A stretch of DNA of 37,438 nucleotides from Solirubrobacterales bacterium (lineage in GTDB: Bacteria > Actinomycetota > Thermoleophilia > Solirubrobacterales > Solirubrobacteraceae): NCBI GenBank assembly GCA_019247075.1, contig JAFAPR010000139.1:1-37438 (forward strand), in the 5' to 3' direction. Positions 23,134 to 29,701 of this stretch are shown piece by piece; the stretch's first letter is position 1; each line of letters starts with the position of its first letter. Made by a program: the position numbers and the translations under genes. Under the pieces are notes generated by a model. That model had not been told where the DNA came from. It saw only the letters and a list, made by a program, of their open reading frames with translations, and searched no databases.

Positions 23134-23550
23134 GTGGACCCGTTCGCAGTGGCGGTCGTCGGGCTCCTCGTGGGGTTGGCGCTGGTGCTGGTCGCGGTGG
23201 GCAGGAAGGCGCCCGGCTCGGGGGTGCAACAGCTTGGGCGGGGGACGACTCGCGAGGTGCTCGAGCGGCAGGAAGCGCTCGAAGCCGAGGATGTCCGGCA
23301 GTTGGTCGCGGTCCGCAATGCGCGTCGTCGCGCCCGCGGCGAGCCCGAGGAGACCCTGGACGAGGTGGAGATGCGGGTAATGGCGGACATAAGCGAGCAG
23401 CGCCGGCGCCGCGAGGCCTATCTCGCCGAGCGCGATCTCGACCAGCTGCTCGAGGCAACCAACGCGCGCCGCCGCTCGAAGGGGCTGCCGGAACGGACGC
23501 GTGATGGCGTCCGCCGCGAGTTCGGAGCCGGCCCCGCACAGAGGTCCTGA
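23134..23550 (+). CDS. Membrane-anchored coiled-coil protein with an internal repeat
   Basis: A 138-residue protein with one N-terminal helix (about residues 4-23) and a charged, helical cytoplasmic part. Two segments are related: QLVAVRNARRRARGEPEET (about 56-74) and QLLEATNARRRSKGLPERT (about 104-122), each after an E-rich helix, so the soluble part is a duplicated roughly 48-residue unit. No enzyme motif is visible. The GTG start fits a leaderless promoter. The Arg-rich repeats could bind nucleic acid or lipid head groups, but this is only a guess. Confidence 0.7.
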   Translation: MDPFAVAVVGLLVGLALVLVAVGRKAPGSGVQQLGRGTTREVLERQEALEAEDVRQLVAVRNARRRARGEPEETLDEVEMRVMADISEQRRRREAYLAERDLDQLLEATNARRRSKGLPERTRDGVRREFGAGPAQRS

Positions 23551-23582
23551 ACGATCCCCTCGGCAAAGGAAGGCCTGTACGG

Positions 23583-24080
23583 CTGGCGCGGTGCCTGATC
23601 ATCGGCTGCGGGTGCAGGGGAGGGGAGCTGGCTCGGGCCCTCGCCGGCCGCGGGCATGCCGTCCGAGGCACTACGCGTAACGCCGCTCACGCGGGCGCGA
23701 TCGAAGCGGTGGGCGCAGAGGCCGCCATCGCCGACCCAGACCGCGTCTCGACGCTGATGCCCGCGGTCGACGGCGTCGCGCTGGTTTACATCCTGCTCGG
23801 CTCGGCGCGTGGGGAGCCAGACGCGTTGAGGGTGCTTCACGGGTCCAGGCTCGAGATGCTGCTCGTGCGTCTGATCGACACGGCCGTGCGCGGCGTTGTT
23901 TACGAGGCCGGTGGGTCTGTGCCGGCCGACGTCCTCCAAGCCGGTGCGCGGCACGTGCGGGGTGCCTGCGCGCGCTCACGCGTTCCCTTCGTACTGCTCG
24001 ACGCTCCGCCGGAGGCCTACAACGCGTGGGTCGCGTCGGCGGTTGGCGCAGCCGAGGGGCTGCTGGGTGGCCTTCAATAG
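23583..24080 (+). CDS. Rossmann-fold (NAD(P)-binding) protein, probable CTG start
   Basis: The 165-residue reading begins LARCLIIGCGCRGGELARAL, a clear dinucleotide-binding strand-turn-helix with Gly-rich loop, followed by GHAVRGTTRN, typical of NmrA/SDR-like proteins in which Arg after the second strand favours NADP. From GTG 23709 onward the frame is 123 residues and lacks this fold start. No ATG, GTG or TTG exists in frame between the preceding stop and 23709, but CTG 23583 is preceded by AAAGGAAGG (23565-23573) at nine bases. I therefore propose CTG as the start. The function is unknown; a reductase or a non-catalytic NAD(P) sensor are both possible. It converges on the NUDIX gene, 10 bases away. 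Confidence 0.65.
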   Translation: MARCLIIGCGCRGGELARALAGRGHAVRGTTRNAAHAGAIEAVGAEAAIADPDRVSTLMPAVDGVALVYILLGSARGEPDALRVLHGSRLEMLLVRLIDTAVRGVVYEAGGSVPADVLQAGARHVRGACARSRVPFVLLDAPPEAYNAWVASAVGAAEGLLGGLQ

Positions 24081-24090
24081 CGGGACGCGG

Positions 24091-24690
24091 TCAACTCCCC
24101 AGGGCCCCCAGCCGGTCGAGCAGGTCGGCCAGGATGCGCGCGGTCGCTCCCCAGATCATGTGGTCGCCGATAACGTAGGAGTCGGTTCGTATAGGAATGC
24201 CGCGCCGCGTCAGCCGCCGGCGGCCGTAACCCGCGGCGAGCTGCGGGAGTGAGAGCTCAATGACGGCGGCAACCTCGGCCGCGCTGGGAACCCATGCGCG
24301 CCCGGGGTCGATCAATCCCACGAACGGGTACACGGCGTAGCCGGTCGCGATCGTAGGGGTGGGCTGGAGCGCACCCACGATCTCCACCACGTCCGCCGGC
24401 AAGCCAATCTCTTCCTCGCTCTCGCGCAGCGCGGTGGCGCGCAGATCGTTCTCGTCAGGCTCGCGCCGGCCGCCCGGAAACGAGATCTCCCCCGCGTGAC
24501 GGCGCAGGTCATCGCGCCGCTTGGTGAAGACGACGTGGATCTCGCCTCCGTCGAAGTACAGCGGCACCAGTACGGCGGCGTCGGTGCGGCCGTGGACAGC
24601 GATCGCGATCGCATCATCCGGTGCGAGCAGCACACGGCGGAGCGCGTCGCGAAACGTCTGGAGGTCGGCCGACGCTGCCATCCCCGTCAC
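24091..24690 (-). CDS. NUDIX hydrolase, CoA-pyrophosphatase-like
   Basis: A 199-residue hydrolase of nucleoside diphosphate derivatives. The NUDIX box is complete: GGRREPDENDLRATALRES followed by EEEIGL (consensus G-x5-E-x7-R-E-U-x-E-E-x-G-U), preceded by GEISFPGG, the wording typical of the CoA pyrophosphatase subgroup (NudL-like). Substrate is inferred from that subgroup. The GTG start overlaps the OsmC stop by 4 bases (GTGA); ATG 24681 is an alternative. Confidence 0.9.
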   Translation of the reverse strand: MTGMAASADLQTFRDALRRVLLAPDDAIAIAVHGRTDAAVLVPLYFDGGEIHVVFTKRRDDLRRHAGEISFPGGRREPDENDLRATALRESEEEIGLPADVVEIVGALQPTPTIATGYAVYPFVGLIDPGRAWVPSAAEVAAVIELSLPQLAAGYGRRRLTRRGIPIRTDSYVIGDHMIWGATARILADLLDRLGALGS

Positions 24691-25100
24691 CCGGTCGCCG
24701 GCTCGACCAGCTCGACACGTTGCTCAAATTTGACTTCGCCCTCGAGCGTTCTGTGGACGGGGCACTTTGCCGCGATTAGCGCGAGTCTCTCCACCTGCTC
24801 GGGGGCCAGTCCGCCCGGGAGGCGGAGCGCAAGCCTGAAGACCGTGGGCTTGCCCTTTTCGGCTTCGCCGTACTCGCACTCCACTTCGACCTCGCCGAGA
24901 TCCCACTCTTTGCGCCGCGCGTACATCTCGACGGTGATCGCGGTGCAGGCCGCGAGACTCCCCGCCAGCAGTTCCTGCGGCGTGGGCCCGCGATCCTCGC
25001 CCCCCTTGTCGGCGGGCTCATCCGAGACCAGCCGGTGGTCCCGTATTTCCATCTCTTGGGCTAGTTGCTTCGGGGCGCTGCGGTATGCGATTGCCTTCAC
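24687..25100 (-). CDS. OsmC/Ohr-family protein
   Basis: A 137-residue cytoplasmic protein of the OsmC family, thiol peroxidases that reduce organic hydroperoxides. Both redox Cys positions are seen: SLAACTAITVEMYAR (about Cys54) and AAKCPVHRTLEG (about Cys115), plus the GPTPQELLAGSL entry motif. A GTG start has a strong site (GGAGGT) six bases ahead. It lies 17 bases after the DUF1015 gene and overlaps the NUDIX gene, so the three are likely one transcript. Confidence 0.92.
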   Translation of the reverse strand: MKAIAYRSAPKQLAQEMEIRDHRLVSDEPADKGGEDRGPTPQELLAGSLAACTAITVEMYARRKEWDLGEVEVECEYGEAEKGKPTVFRLALRLPGGLAPEQVERLALIAAKCPVHRTLEGEVKFEQRVELVEPATG

Positions 25101-25117
25101 TGCTACCTCCTACCGCG

Positions 25118-26377
25118 TCACTCCGTTAGCGGGTTGAACACCAATCCGGTTGGCACCTTGGGGAAGAAGTAGGTCGACTTGGGGGGCATCGTCTCGCCCG
25201 CGGCGGCAACCGAGCGCACCTGCTCGATCGGCGTCGGCGCCATCAAGAAGGCTGCGTCGCAGTCGCCTCGCTCTATGCGCGCGAGCGCCTCGGCGACATT
25301 ACGCGCGTAGGCCAAGCCCTCCAGGTGGTCGATCTGTTCGTCGCTCATGCCAAGCGCACCCTTGAGGATCAGCGACTCGAGCACTGCAGTATCGAGGCGG
25401 CGGTAGGGCGAGGAGTGACCGGGAAGCGCCGCGTCGGCGATGCTCTGATCTTTCAAGATAAGCATGAACGGCTCTCTTGAGTATGCATCGATGTAGCCCA
25501 TCCTCACGCCGTCGCCGGCGCTCGGCGCAAGCTCGCTCGTGTCCCGCAGCGGCGCGACTTCGAAGTCATTGCGGATCGCGTCGGCAAGCGCCTCGTGCTG
25601 CTTGCGTGTGAGACCGTCGATCAAGCGGTGGGTCGGGAACACGGTCAGGCCGGGGTCCTGCATCGCCACAAGGCACATCAACACGTAGCGGTGCGGTCCG
25701 TCGCCACCGAGCTCCTCGGCGTACTGGCGCGCCATCTCATAGCGGTGGTGGCCGTCGGCGATCAGCAGCTCCGTTGTGGCCAGCGCCGCGGCGACTGTGG
25801 CGATGGCATCGCCGTCATCGACGCGCCACAGCCGATCCGCGGTAAGGTCGTCGTCGATCGCTTCCCCGAACGGAGCCCTTTCGATGAAAGATGCGAGCGC
25901 GTTTGAGACGGCCTCCTCGGGGTCGTCGTAGAGCGAGAATATGGGGGAGAGGTTCGTGCGGGTCGCGCGGGTCAGCCGCAGGCGGTCCTCCTTCGGCCCC
26001 GCGTGGGTCCGCTCATGTGGGCGAATCGTGCCCGCCCCGTAGTGCTCCACGCGCACGCGCCCGAGGACGCCGCGACGTGTACGCCGCACGCCGTCTGGCC
26101 CGGTGTATTGCTGACCGAGCAGCCATAGAGAAGGCGTGTCGTCGTGGACGATTACGCCCTCACGCTGCCACTCGGCGAGCTTGCGTGCGGCGTTCTCGTA
26201 GGGGTTTCCGTTCGCCCGCGGCAGGTCGATCGCCACCACGTTGTAGGGCGATCGGGCCTCGAGCTGCTCGCGCTGGCGCTCATCGATCACGTCGTAAGGG
26301 GGAGCGATCACGCGCTGAAGGCCCCCCGTTTTGGCGACGTTGTAGTGGAGGGCGCAGAGCGGCTTGACCTCGGGCAT
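25118..26377 (-). CDS. DUF1015 family protein
   Basis: A 419-residue cytoplasmic protein with the DUF1015 hallmarks: APPYDVIDERQREQL near the start (about 24-38), PHERTHAGPKEDRL (about 121-134), LIADGHHRYEMARQYAEEL (about 213-231) and a C-terminal CDAAFLMAPTPIEQV. The biochemical role of this family is not settled; His- and Asp-rich conserved segments suggest an enzyme. ATG 26377 is chosen over the upstream opening (26506) because MPEVKPL matches the usual N-terminus and the extra 43 residues look unrelated. It is the first gene of the DUF1015-OsmC-NUDIX group and diverges from the broken TetR gene. Confidence 0.9.
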   Translation of the reverse strand: MPEVKPLCALHYNVAKTGGLQRVIAPPYDVIDERQREQLEARSPYNVVAIDLPRANGNPYENAARKLAEWQREGVIVHDDTPSLWLLGQQYTGPDGVRRTRRGVLGRVRVEHYGAGTIRPHERTHAGPKEDRLRLTRATRTNLSPIFSLYDDPEEAVSNALASFIERAPFGEAIDDDLTADRLWRVDDGDAIATVAAALATTELLIADGHHRYEMARQYAEELGGDGPHRYVLMCLVAMQDPGLTVFPTHRLIDGLTRKQHEALADAIRNDFEVAPLRDTSELAPSAGDGVRMGYIDAYSREPFMLILKDQSIADAALPGHSSPYRRLDTAVLESLILKGALGMSDEQIDHLEGLAYARNVAEALARIERGDCDAAFLMAPTPIEQVRSVAAAGETMPPKSTYFFPKVPTGLVFNPLTE

Positions 26378-26503
26378 TGGGGCCGCTGAGGCTACTCGAC
26401 GCAGGCGACAGCCGCCGCTCGTTGGTCCTGGGATGGACGGACCTGCCGGGGACGTGAGCGCTAGCGGCGAAAACCTGCTCCGCGTCAAGCACTCCCGAAC
26501 GGT

Positions 26504-26905
26504 CATCCTGAAGCCGCGGTGGAGGAGCTGGCGGATATCGGCTATTGAGGGGTCACGATCGAGTCAATCGCCGCTGGTGCGGGCGTGGGCAAGTCCACCA
26601 TCTATTGGCACTGGCCCGACAACCTGACGCTGATGGCCGATGCGTTCGAGAGGTTCCATCAGCAGATGGTCCCCGACCTTCCTGGCCTGTTCCGCCCCAA
26701 AAGATGTCGCGCTACTTGTCCGTCACGTCGCGGAGTGGTCGTCGACTCAACCTTCTCGCGCTAACCCGGCGCTAATCGAGGGCGCTGGGCGAGCGGTGTC
26801 TGCGCGAGTTTCATCATCGTTATTCCGCGCAGCGGCGGCAAGCGCTCGTCGATCTGATCGCGCGCGGCGTCCAGGCCGGCGAACGATCATTCCGTCCGGC
26901 CTCTA
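26504..26905 (+). pseudogene. TetR-family regulator, broken
   Basis: Three frames in turn give TetR-like protein. Frame one reads AVEELADIGY, then TGA at 26546-26548, then GVTIESIAAGAGVGKSTIYW and HWPDNLTLMADAFERF, the classic TetR helix-turn-helix. After about 26700 (near CCCCAAAAG) the match moves to another frame (VALLVRHVAEWSSTQPSR), and after about 26785 to the third (CLREFHHRYSAQRRQALVDLIARG). At least one stop and two frameshifts are thus needed, so no functional protein can be made. It probably once regulated a divergent neighbour. Confidence 0.75.
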
Positions 26906-26907
26906 TG

Positions 26908-26921
26908 GGAACGTTTGTTCG
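26908..26921 (-). promoter_or_regulatory. LexA (SOS) box
   Basis: Read on the minus strand the site is CGAACAAACGTTCC, a full match to the Gram-positive LexA consensus CGAACRNRYGTTYC and close to the actinobacterial TCGAAC-N4-GTTCGA. It directly abuts TATAGC and ends nine bases before the ATG at 26931, so bound LexA would block the promoter of that gene. No LexA gene is in the window. Confidence 0.6.
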
Positions 26922-26930
26922 TATAGCGAT

Positions 26931-27608
26931 ATGGCCTATCCGCGGTACCTTCGAGATCGAGCATGCGAACTTCGCACTGAGAAGCACCTCTCGCTGATCG
27001 AGATCGCTGACCGGCTGGGCCTGCCCAAGACGACGGTCTACTACTGGATCAAGGACCTGCCGCTGGGGAGGCCGCGGCGCGCCACGCGCGGCCAGCGAAC
27101 GGGCAACCGCGGAATGCGAAAGAAGTACCGGCTCTTACGCGAGGCTGCCTACAACCAAGGCCTAGTCGAGTACGACGACTTGATCAAGCTCCCGACTTTC
27201 AGGGACTTCGTCGTGCTGTACATCGCAGAGGGATACAAGCGGAATCGGAACATCGCGTCGATCTGCAATTCCGACGCTCCCGTTGTAGCTATGGCCGCGG
27301 GCTGGCTCAGGCTACTCAGCGCCAAGCGCGTGATTGTTCGCGTCCAGTACCACGCCGACCAAGACGCCGACGAGTTGCGGCACTTTTGGGCCACAGCGGT
27401 TGATGTTGATCCAGCGACCGTGGATCTTGTCCCAAAGTCCAACAGCGGCGAATTGCGGCATCGGGCACGGCGCTGCATGCACGGCGTCGCCAGCGTTACC
27501 GTATATGACACATATCTCCAAGCCCGACTTCAAGCCTGGATCGACTGTGTCCGCGAGGACTGGCATCTAGACTCAGCAGTCCCGGCGGGGCGTGGCGCAA
27601 TCTGGTAG
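26931..27608 (+). CDS. HTH protein with LAGLIDADG-like C-terminal region, SOS-box controlled
   Basis: A 225-residue protein. The N-terminus holds a helix-turn-helix (RTEKHLSLIEIADRLGLPKT followed by TVYYWIKDLPLG), then a basic linker (RPRRATRGQR). The C-terminal part carries VLYIAEGYKRNRNIASICNS, reminiscent of a single degenerate LAGLIDADG endonuclease motif with its following strand, and AAGWLRLL...VRVQYHADQDADELRHFWATAV. This suggests a DNA-binding, perhaps DNA-cutting protein linked to mobile DNA; the nuclease assignment is only a resemblance. ATG 26931 is used; the longer upstream frame covers TetR remains. A LexA box overlaps the promoter. The last 23 bases of the gene, including the stop, lie inside tRNA-Pro. 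Confidence 0.7.
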   Translation: MAYPRYLRDRACELRTEKHLSLIEIADRLGLPKTTVYYWIKDLPLGRPRRATRGQRTGNRGMRKKYRLLREAAYNQGLVEYDDLIKLPTFRDFVVLYIAEGYKRNRNIASICNSDAPVVAMAAGWLRLLSAKRVIVRVQYHADQDADELRHFWATAVDVDPATVDLVPKSNSGELRHRARRCMHGVASVTVYDTYLQARLQAWIDCVREDWHLDSAVPAGRGAIW

Positions 27609-27659
27609 CGCGCAGCCTTTGGGTGGCTGAGGTTCTCGGTTCAAATCCGGGCGCCCCGA
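27586..27659 (+). tRNA. tRNA-Pro (UGG)
   Basis: A full cloverleaf is readable: acceptor CGGGGCG/CGCCCCG, D-stem GCGC/GCGC with loop AATCTGGTA, anticodon stem CAGCC/GGCTG with loop TTTGGGT (anticodon TGG), and T-arm CTCGG-TTCAAAT-CCGGG, with discriminator A. The CCA end is not encoded. A strong hairpin follows four bases later. The upstream protein gene ends inside the D-arm. Confidence 0.95.
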
Positions 27660-27662
27660 TTC

Positions 27663-27694
27663 ACGAAACCCCTCCAGGTCACGGGGGGTTTCGT
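27663..27694 (+). terminator. Hairpin after tRNA-Pro
   Basis: ACGAAACCCC (27663-27672) pairs with GGGGTTTCGT (27685-27694), and the inner bases CC/GG can extend the stem. There is no T run, but its place right after the tRNA indicates a terminator. It also coincides with the break-off point of the minus-strand hydrolase remnant. Confidence 0.6.
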
Positions 27695-28032
27695 CGGAGA
27701 GGCCGTAGAACGCAGCCCGCTGGGAGCCGACCGAACCCATCACCGCCCGGGTATCCCAGTTATCACCCGGCGTGAGGACGTCGTCAGTACGCGACTCGAG
27801 GTTGGGTGCGCCGCTGACCGGATCGGACATCCCGGGCCGCGCTTGTCGAAACGGATGAGTCAGCGGAACGAGTTCAGATCTGAGAGGCACTCACCGAAAC
27901 CCGGGAGCCTCATTGCAGCTCCATGTGGGTGACGTAGCCGGACGAAGACGAGATCGAACGGGCCCGTTCGTCAGTCACCTGGTAGGTGATATGCACGTCG
28001 CCGCTCATCGCGTAGCGCGTCTCCGGGCCCAC
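27690..28032 (-). pseudogene. Remnant of alpha/beta hydrolase (adenylate-cyclase-associated type)
   Basis: On the minus strand, PETRYAMSGDVHITYQV opens the fragment and resembles the N-terminus of alpha/beta hydrolases that are often fused to adenylate cyclase or LuxR domains. The match then needs several frame changes: GPFDLVFV, GYVTHMELQ followed by a stop, RFDKRGPG, then MSDPVSGAPNLESRTDDV, and RAVMGSVGSQRAAFYGLSDE. After this the sequence ends in the hairpin behind tRNA-Pro. It is a decayed 5' fragment of about 115 codons; the catalytic Ser motif and everything downstream are missing. This family call is from recalled sequence patterns. Confidence 0.65.
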
Positions 28033-28067
28033 CGCCAGATTCTGGCCTAAATTTGCAACCAATCATT

Positions 28068-28142
28068 GCCCCCGTAGCTCAGTCTGGATAGAGCATCGGA
28101 CTTCTAATCCGGTTGTCGCAGGTTCGAATCCTGCCGGGGGCG
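28068..28142 (+). tRNA. tRNA-Arg (UCU)
   Basis: Acceptor GCCCCCG/CGGGGGC, D-stem GCTC/GAGC, anticodon stem TCGGA/TCCGG with loop CTTCTAA (anticodon TCT), T-arm GCAGG-TTCGAAT-CCTGC, discriminator G; no encoded CCA. It decodes AGA (and AGG by wobble), rare codons in this high-GC genome. The convergent regulator gene ends at the next base. Confidence 0.95.
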
Positions 28143-28460
28143 CTAACCGTGGCCTTCTGGGCGGAGTAGCTCGAGGAGGCCGCCGATGTCGTGGCCTTTC
28201 TGGGCGGCGTGGCGCAGCATCGGCGTATCTCGGTCGATCACGTAGCGGTTGCGACGTCCGCGGCGCTCCCGTTTGACGTAGCCGGCTTGGACGAGGTCGG
28301 CCAAGATGCGCTGCGCAGAGCCGAGCGTGATGCCGACGGCGTCGGCAATATCGCGCAGGCGAATGTCGGGGTCATTGGCGATGCAGAGCAGGACTTGGGT
28401 GTGGTTGGTGACGAATTGCCAGCCCCTGCCGGCGTGTTCCCTTGACGAATCAGCTACCAT
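28143..28460 (-). CDS. Winged-helix transcriptional regulator (MarR-like)
   Basis: A 105-residue regulator with a winged helix: WQFVTNHTQVLLCIANDPD, then IRLRDIADAVGITLGSAQRI (HTH) and LADLVQAGYVKRERRGRRNRYVID (recognition helix end and wing), with a short C-terminal helix. There is no separate ligand domain, so it may respond through its dimer interface or simply autoregulate. The ATG at 28460 is preceded by TAGTAT and six bases, as for leaderless transcripts. The stop directly abuts tRNA-Arg on the other strand. Two ATCGTATA copies cover its promoter. Confidence 0.82.
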   Translation of the reverse strand: MVADSSREHAGRGWQFVTNHTQVLLCIANDPDIRLRDIADAVGITLGSAQRILADLVQAGYVKRERRGRRNRYVIDRDTPMLRHAAQKGHDIGGLLELLRPEGHG

Positions 28461-28461
28461 G

Positions 28462-28483
28462 ATCGTATACTACTAATCGTATA
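28462..28483 (-). promoter_or_regulatory. Promoter with two ATCGTATA repeats
   Basis: ATCGTATA is present at 28462-28469 and 28476-28483, a 14-base period. On the minus strand TAGTAT (28472 down to 28467), a good -10 hexamer, lies between them, six bases before the ATG of the regulator. The repeats are probably operator half-sites for autoregulation, and they are strikingly AT-rich compared with their surroundings. Confidence 0.5.
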
Positions 28484-28652
28484 AGACACAACGCAACCCT
28501 TTTGTCGTCAATCTTAACTGTATCAAGTGATGGAGACGCGAGACGGACGTCAGCCCGCACCCGACAAATGGCCTGCCGGAGGGGCTACGACGGGATCCCG
28601 GAACGGGCGGATCCGTCCCCCACGGGCAACCGGTCGCTCACGGGCGAGGGAA

Positions 28653-29492
28653 ATGAGGAGCGGTCCCGGCGCCGTCTCTCCGGCGGTTGCGCTCGCCCTT
28701 GAGCTGGATCCCGAGCTTGGGGCGGGGGTTTGGCCGGAGGACTGGGCGGCGGCCCGGCAGGCTTGTCGGGGCGAGCTTGTTGTCGTGCCGCAGGGGCGCT
28801 GGACACCGCCCGAGGCGGCGGGAGATCGGGACGACATCCTCGGGCTGGTGATCGTGGACGGCTTGCTGTGCCGAGAGGTCGCCCTCGGAGATCGCCACAT
28901 GCTCGAGCTCCTCGGCCGGAGCGGCGTGTTGCAGCTGCCCGTCCTCGCCAGCCGTCCCCGGCTCGGCGGACGCATCGAGCTGACCGCGTTGTCCGATTTG
29001 AAGCTTGTCGTGCTGGGCAGATCGTTCATCGAGGCCGCGGCGCGGTGGCCGAGTCTGCTGGCAGCGCTAGCGCGCCGTCTCGAGACCCAACGCGAGAATC
29101 TCGCCATCCAGGGATTGATCGCCCACCTGCCAAAAGCCGAGGACCGACTGCTCCTGACCCTATGGCACCTGGCAGAGCGCTTCGGGCACGTCACCCCGCA
29201 AGGCACGGTGCTTCCCCTGCCCTTCAGCCACGAGGTGCTCGGCCAGCTGATCGCGGCGCGGCGCCCGACCGCCACGCTGGCAGTCAACGCGCTCGTCTCC
29301 CAGGGTTCAGTGGATCGCCTCGCTGACCGTTCGTGGCTGCTGACCGACCTCGCCGCCCGCCGGATGGAAGCAATCCTGTCGACGAGTCATCCCTCGCCGG
29401 TGCTGGGCGGCGAACTGACGCTCTGGTGGGCGGCGAATGAGCTGCGGGCCGACTCGCGGGCCGTCGGCGCCCAGGCCAGCAGCGCCGGCTGA
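28653..29492 (+). CDS. Crp-like transcriptional regulator
   Basis: A 279-residue protein. The N-terminal half (about 10-140) resembles a cyclic-nucleotide-binding-like beta roll, with REVALGDRHMLELLGRSGVLQ in place of the usual ligand region. The C-terminal half is a winged helix with HLPKAEDRLLLTLWHLAERF, LPLPFSHEVLGQLIAARRPT and a wing ending RSWLLTDL. It has neither the Arg of cAMP binding nor Fnr cysteines, so the signal is unknown. GTG 28527 or ATG 28530 would add about 42 basic, low-complexity residues whose third codon positions are less GC-rich than the rest, so ATG 28653 is preferred although its GAGGG is too near. It stands alone. Confidence 0.75.
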   Translation: MRSGPGAVSPAVALALELDPELGAGVWPEDWAAARQACRGELVVVPQGRWTPPEAAGDRDDILGLVIVDGLLCREVALGDRHMLELLGRSGVLQLPVLASRPRLGGRIELTALSDLKLVVLGRSFIEAAARWPSLLAALARRLETQRENLAIQGLIAHLPKAEDRLLLTLWHLAERFGHVTPQGTVLPLPFSHEVLGQLIAARRPTATLAVNALVSQGSVDRLADRSWLLTDLAARRMEAILSTSHPSPVLGGELTLWWAANELRADSRAVGAQASSAG

Positions 29493-29701
29493 CCGGAGGC
29501 AGTCTGCCGCGGTCGGCCTGCCTCATCTCACAACGGATCTCGAGCAGAAACACCCTCGTCTCTAGCGACGCCGCGTTCCGCGGATGCTGTAGACGAGAGC
29601 GTGCCCAATGTGGTAGATTGCGCGCCGCCGCAAAGCATCATTGACGCCGTACGGACCGGCGGCCGTCGAAGTCGAGACTGTCAACCAACCTGAACGGACA
29701 G

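Noticed and set aside
27573-27890. A 105-codon minus-strand frame across tRNA-Pro
   Set aside because: Its C-terminal third is the antisense of the tRNA and is a known type of false gene. Only its N-terminal part is meaningful, as a fragment of the hydrolase pseudogene, and it is reported there.
27586-28142. tRNA-flanked integrated element with attachment sites
   Set aside because: I looked for a second copy of either tRNA 3' end and for an integrase and found neither in the window, so an element with defined ends cannot be supported.
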